Origin: Erinaceus europaeus
Taxonomy: Eukaryota; Chordata; Mammalia; Eulipotyphla; Erinaceidae
Reading direction: 5' to 3'
DNA: 64,000 nucleotides
Assembly (NCBI RefSeq): GCF_950295315.1
Contig: NC_080164.1
Span: 8,688,082 to 8,752,081, forward strand
In this document: positions 63,017 to 64,000 of the stretch, piece by piece
Numbering within the stretch: the stretch's first letter is position 1
Layout: the number at the start of each line of letters is the position of its first letter
Program-made: the position numbers and the translations under genes
The notes under the pieces: model-generated
What the model was told of the DNA's origin: nothing
The model's database searches: none
What the model saw: the letters and a program-made list of their open reading frames with translations, nothing else

Positions 63017-63287
63017 CACACTCATTAGCAACCCCCTCACCTTCCCTTATCCCAAGCATCCTGAAGTCAGGGTTTTTTTCCTCCTGACTCCATCCTTTCC
63101 TGGATGAATTTTCAAGGACTGGGAGGTGTCAGGGAAACTGGCATCTCGCCAAACGAATGGATCTGGGAGCTCCGGACTCGGACTCGGCAGCTCGGCGGAG
63201 TCACTGGCTGGGCCCCCCTCGCCCTGACCCCCCCAAGGCCAGACCCCCACCCCGGGGTGCGCGGGTCCCAGGCGCCTCCAGGCCCGC

Positions 63288-63301
63288 CCAGCAGGGGGCG
63301 C
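63288..63301 (+). promoter_or_regulatory. CTCF-type motif CCAGCAGGGGGCGC
   Basis: CCAGCAGGGGGCGC matches the well-known core of the CTCF binding site (CCAsyAGrkGGC followed by GC) at every position. It lies in the GC-rich block. Binding and insulator function are inferred. Confidence 0.65.
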
Positions 63302-63589
63302 GCGACTTCTCCGCACCCGCCTCGGTGACAGCGAGTCTACACCCGCACCCGGAGTCCAGAGACCCTCCCCGCGGGGACCCCCCAGCACGTCGTGGGAAGC
63401 CACAGCGTTTGAACTCCCGCAGCCTGCCTCTCCCTCGCCCTTGCACAGCCCCGGGGCCCCCGCGGAAGGCTGGAATCCCGGGTCCCTGCTTTTAGGGGAG
63501 CTGGGCAGCGAGACCAGGGCGCAGAGTCGGGGGCCACGCCTGGGGCCCGGCAGGTCCCGGGGGAGGTGGGGGCGGCCCAGAGAGAGACC

Positions 63590-63804
63590 TCAGGGGTCAG
63601 AGCCGTAACTGTGGGACGAGTATTCGCCCCCCGAAGGCTCCTGATTCCCAGGGCCCCTCTCCACCCCTGGCTCTGAAAGGGGGCGCCCGGGGATGTGGAG
63701 GCGGCGGGCGGGGGACTCGCCGTAGGTGTTGGGGGGTTCAGGAGGGGCCGCGGGGATCTGGAGTCCTGGAGTAGGATGGGGTGGCGGTTTGAGTTTGGGG
63801 CCCA
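63590..63804 (-). other. Candidate terminal exon, weak
   Basis: On the minus strand a pyrimidine-rich stretch ends in CCATCCTACTCCAG, an acceptor-like site. An open frame follows, containing PPEPPNTYGESPARR and ending GGEYSSHSYGSDP with TGA at 63590. The tyrosine and serine-rich end looks more protein-like than the surrounding GC-rich frames, but no family is recognised and a competing frame overlaps it. Confidence 0.2.
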
Positions 63805-63946
63805 GGGGGACAGGGGGCCTTGCACTGATGCCACTCCCCGCTCCCCCCAAAGCAGATGCCAAGGCCCCAAAGTCACCTTGGTGGGGACTCCAGGATGCTG
63901 GGGTGCAAAAGGTCTTGGCTGCACCGTCTTTCTCTACTTCCTTCCG

Positions 63947-63956
63947 TCTCTCTCTC

Positions 63957-64000
<44 letters not shown>
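63947..64000. repeat. (CT)n tract at window end
   Basis: CT dinucleotides with one CCCT interruption; the window ends inside or just past it. Confidence 0.93.

Larger units (their letters stand above)
63110..63900. promoter_or_regulatory. GC-rich, CpG-containing block
   Basis: GC content is very high with many CpGs (GGACTCGGACTCGGCAGCTC, GCGCGCGACTTC, GGCGGCGGGCGGGGG). It could be a second CpG island, or GC-rich exon and intron sequence of a gene near the right edge. Long frames on both strands (195 codons minus 63924-63337, 112 codons plus 63157-63495, 90 codons minus 63862-63590) overlap each other, as expected from GC-rich DNA, and none is a confident gene. Confidence 0.6.

Noticed and set aside
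63337..63924. 195-codon minus-strand frame, proline and arginine rich
   Set aside because: GC-rich DNA lacks stop codons in several frames at once here; overlapping frames on both strands and no recognisable domain make it unsupported.

Overview
This window looks like nuclear DNA from a hedgehog (family Erinaceidae, most likely Erinaceus). The main evidence is a tRNA-derived SINE family, recognised from memory as the hedgehog ERI-type SINE, present in about 50 full or partial copies. Its head resembles GGGAGTCGGGCTGTAGCGC, its body CCCCACCTGCAGGGGAGTCG, and its tail is ACAACAATAAAACAACAAGG followed by AATAAA repeats. LINE-1 fragments with an unusually long 3' UTR are also frequent. I found no complete host protein-coding gene. 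Most long reading frames are SINE, L1 3' UTR or microsatellite read through in one frame.

Layout. Positions 1-27,980 are intergenic DNA crowded with SINEs, L1 3' ends and microsatellites, with repeat-poor blocks near 8.5-9.7, 17.5-19.9 and 26.5-27.9 kb. Positions 27,981-29,073 hold a 5'-truncated non-LTR retrotransposon on the minus strand whose protein looks Jockey/CR1-like. It resembles invertebrate elements and not the L1, L2 or RTE lineages usual in mammals. Positions 31.3-38.7 kb and 41.0-42.4 kb contain L1 3' ends. One, at 36.2-38.7 kb, keeps the last 130 or so codons of ORF2 and was invaded by an oppositely oriented L1, giving a near-palindrome with a 16-bp target duplication. Positions 42.6-49.2 kb form a dense SINE/L1 cluster. 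At 53.05-53.63 kb an LTR is joined directly to the complement of an entire tRNA-Lys including its CCA end. At 55.7-56.2 kb there is a clean solo LTR with a 6-bp target duplication. The right end is different: a CpG-rich, promoter-like block at 59.64-60.15 kb and a second GC-rich block at 63.1-63.9 kb with a CTCF-type motif suggest the 5' region of a gene that continues to the right of, or lies near, the window.

The two observations most worth following are the LTR-tRNA chimera and the Jockey-like element. The chimera is best explained by strong-stop DNA copied through the whole primer tRNA and then inserted. The Jockey-like element is a possible horizontal transfer. Target-site duplications read directly from the sequence support the boundaries of about 20 insertions. 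Repeat family names rest on recognition from memory; no search was run.
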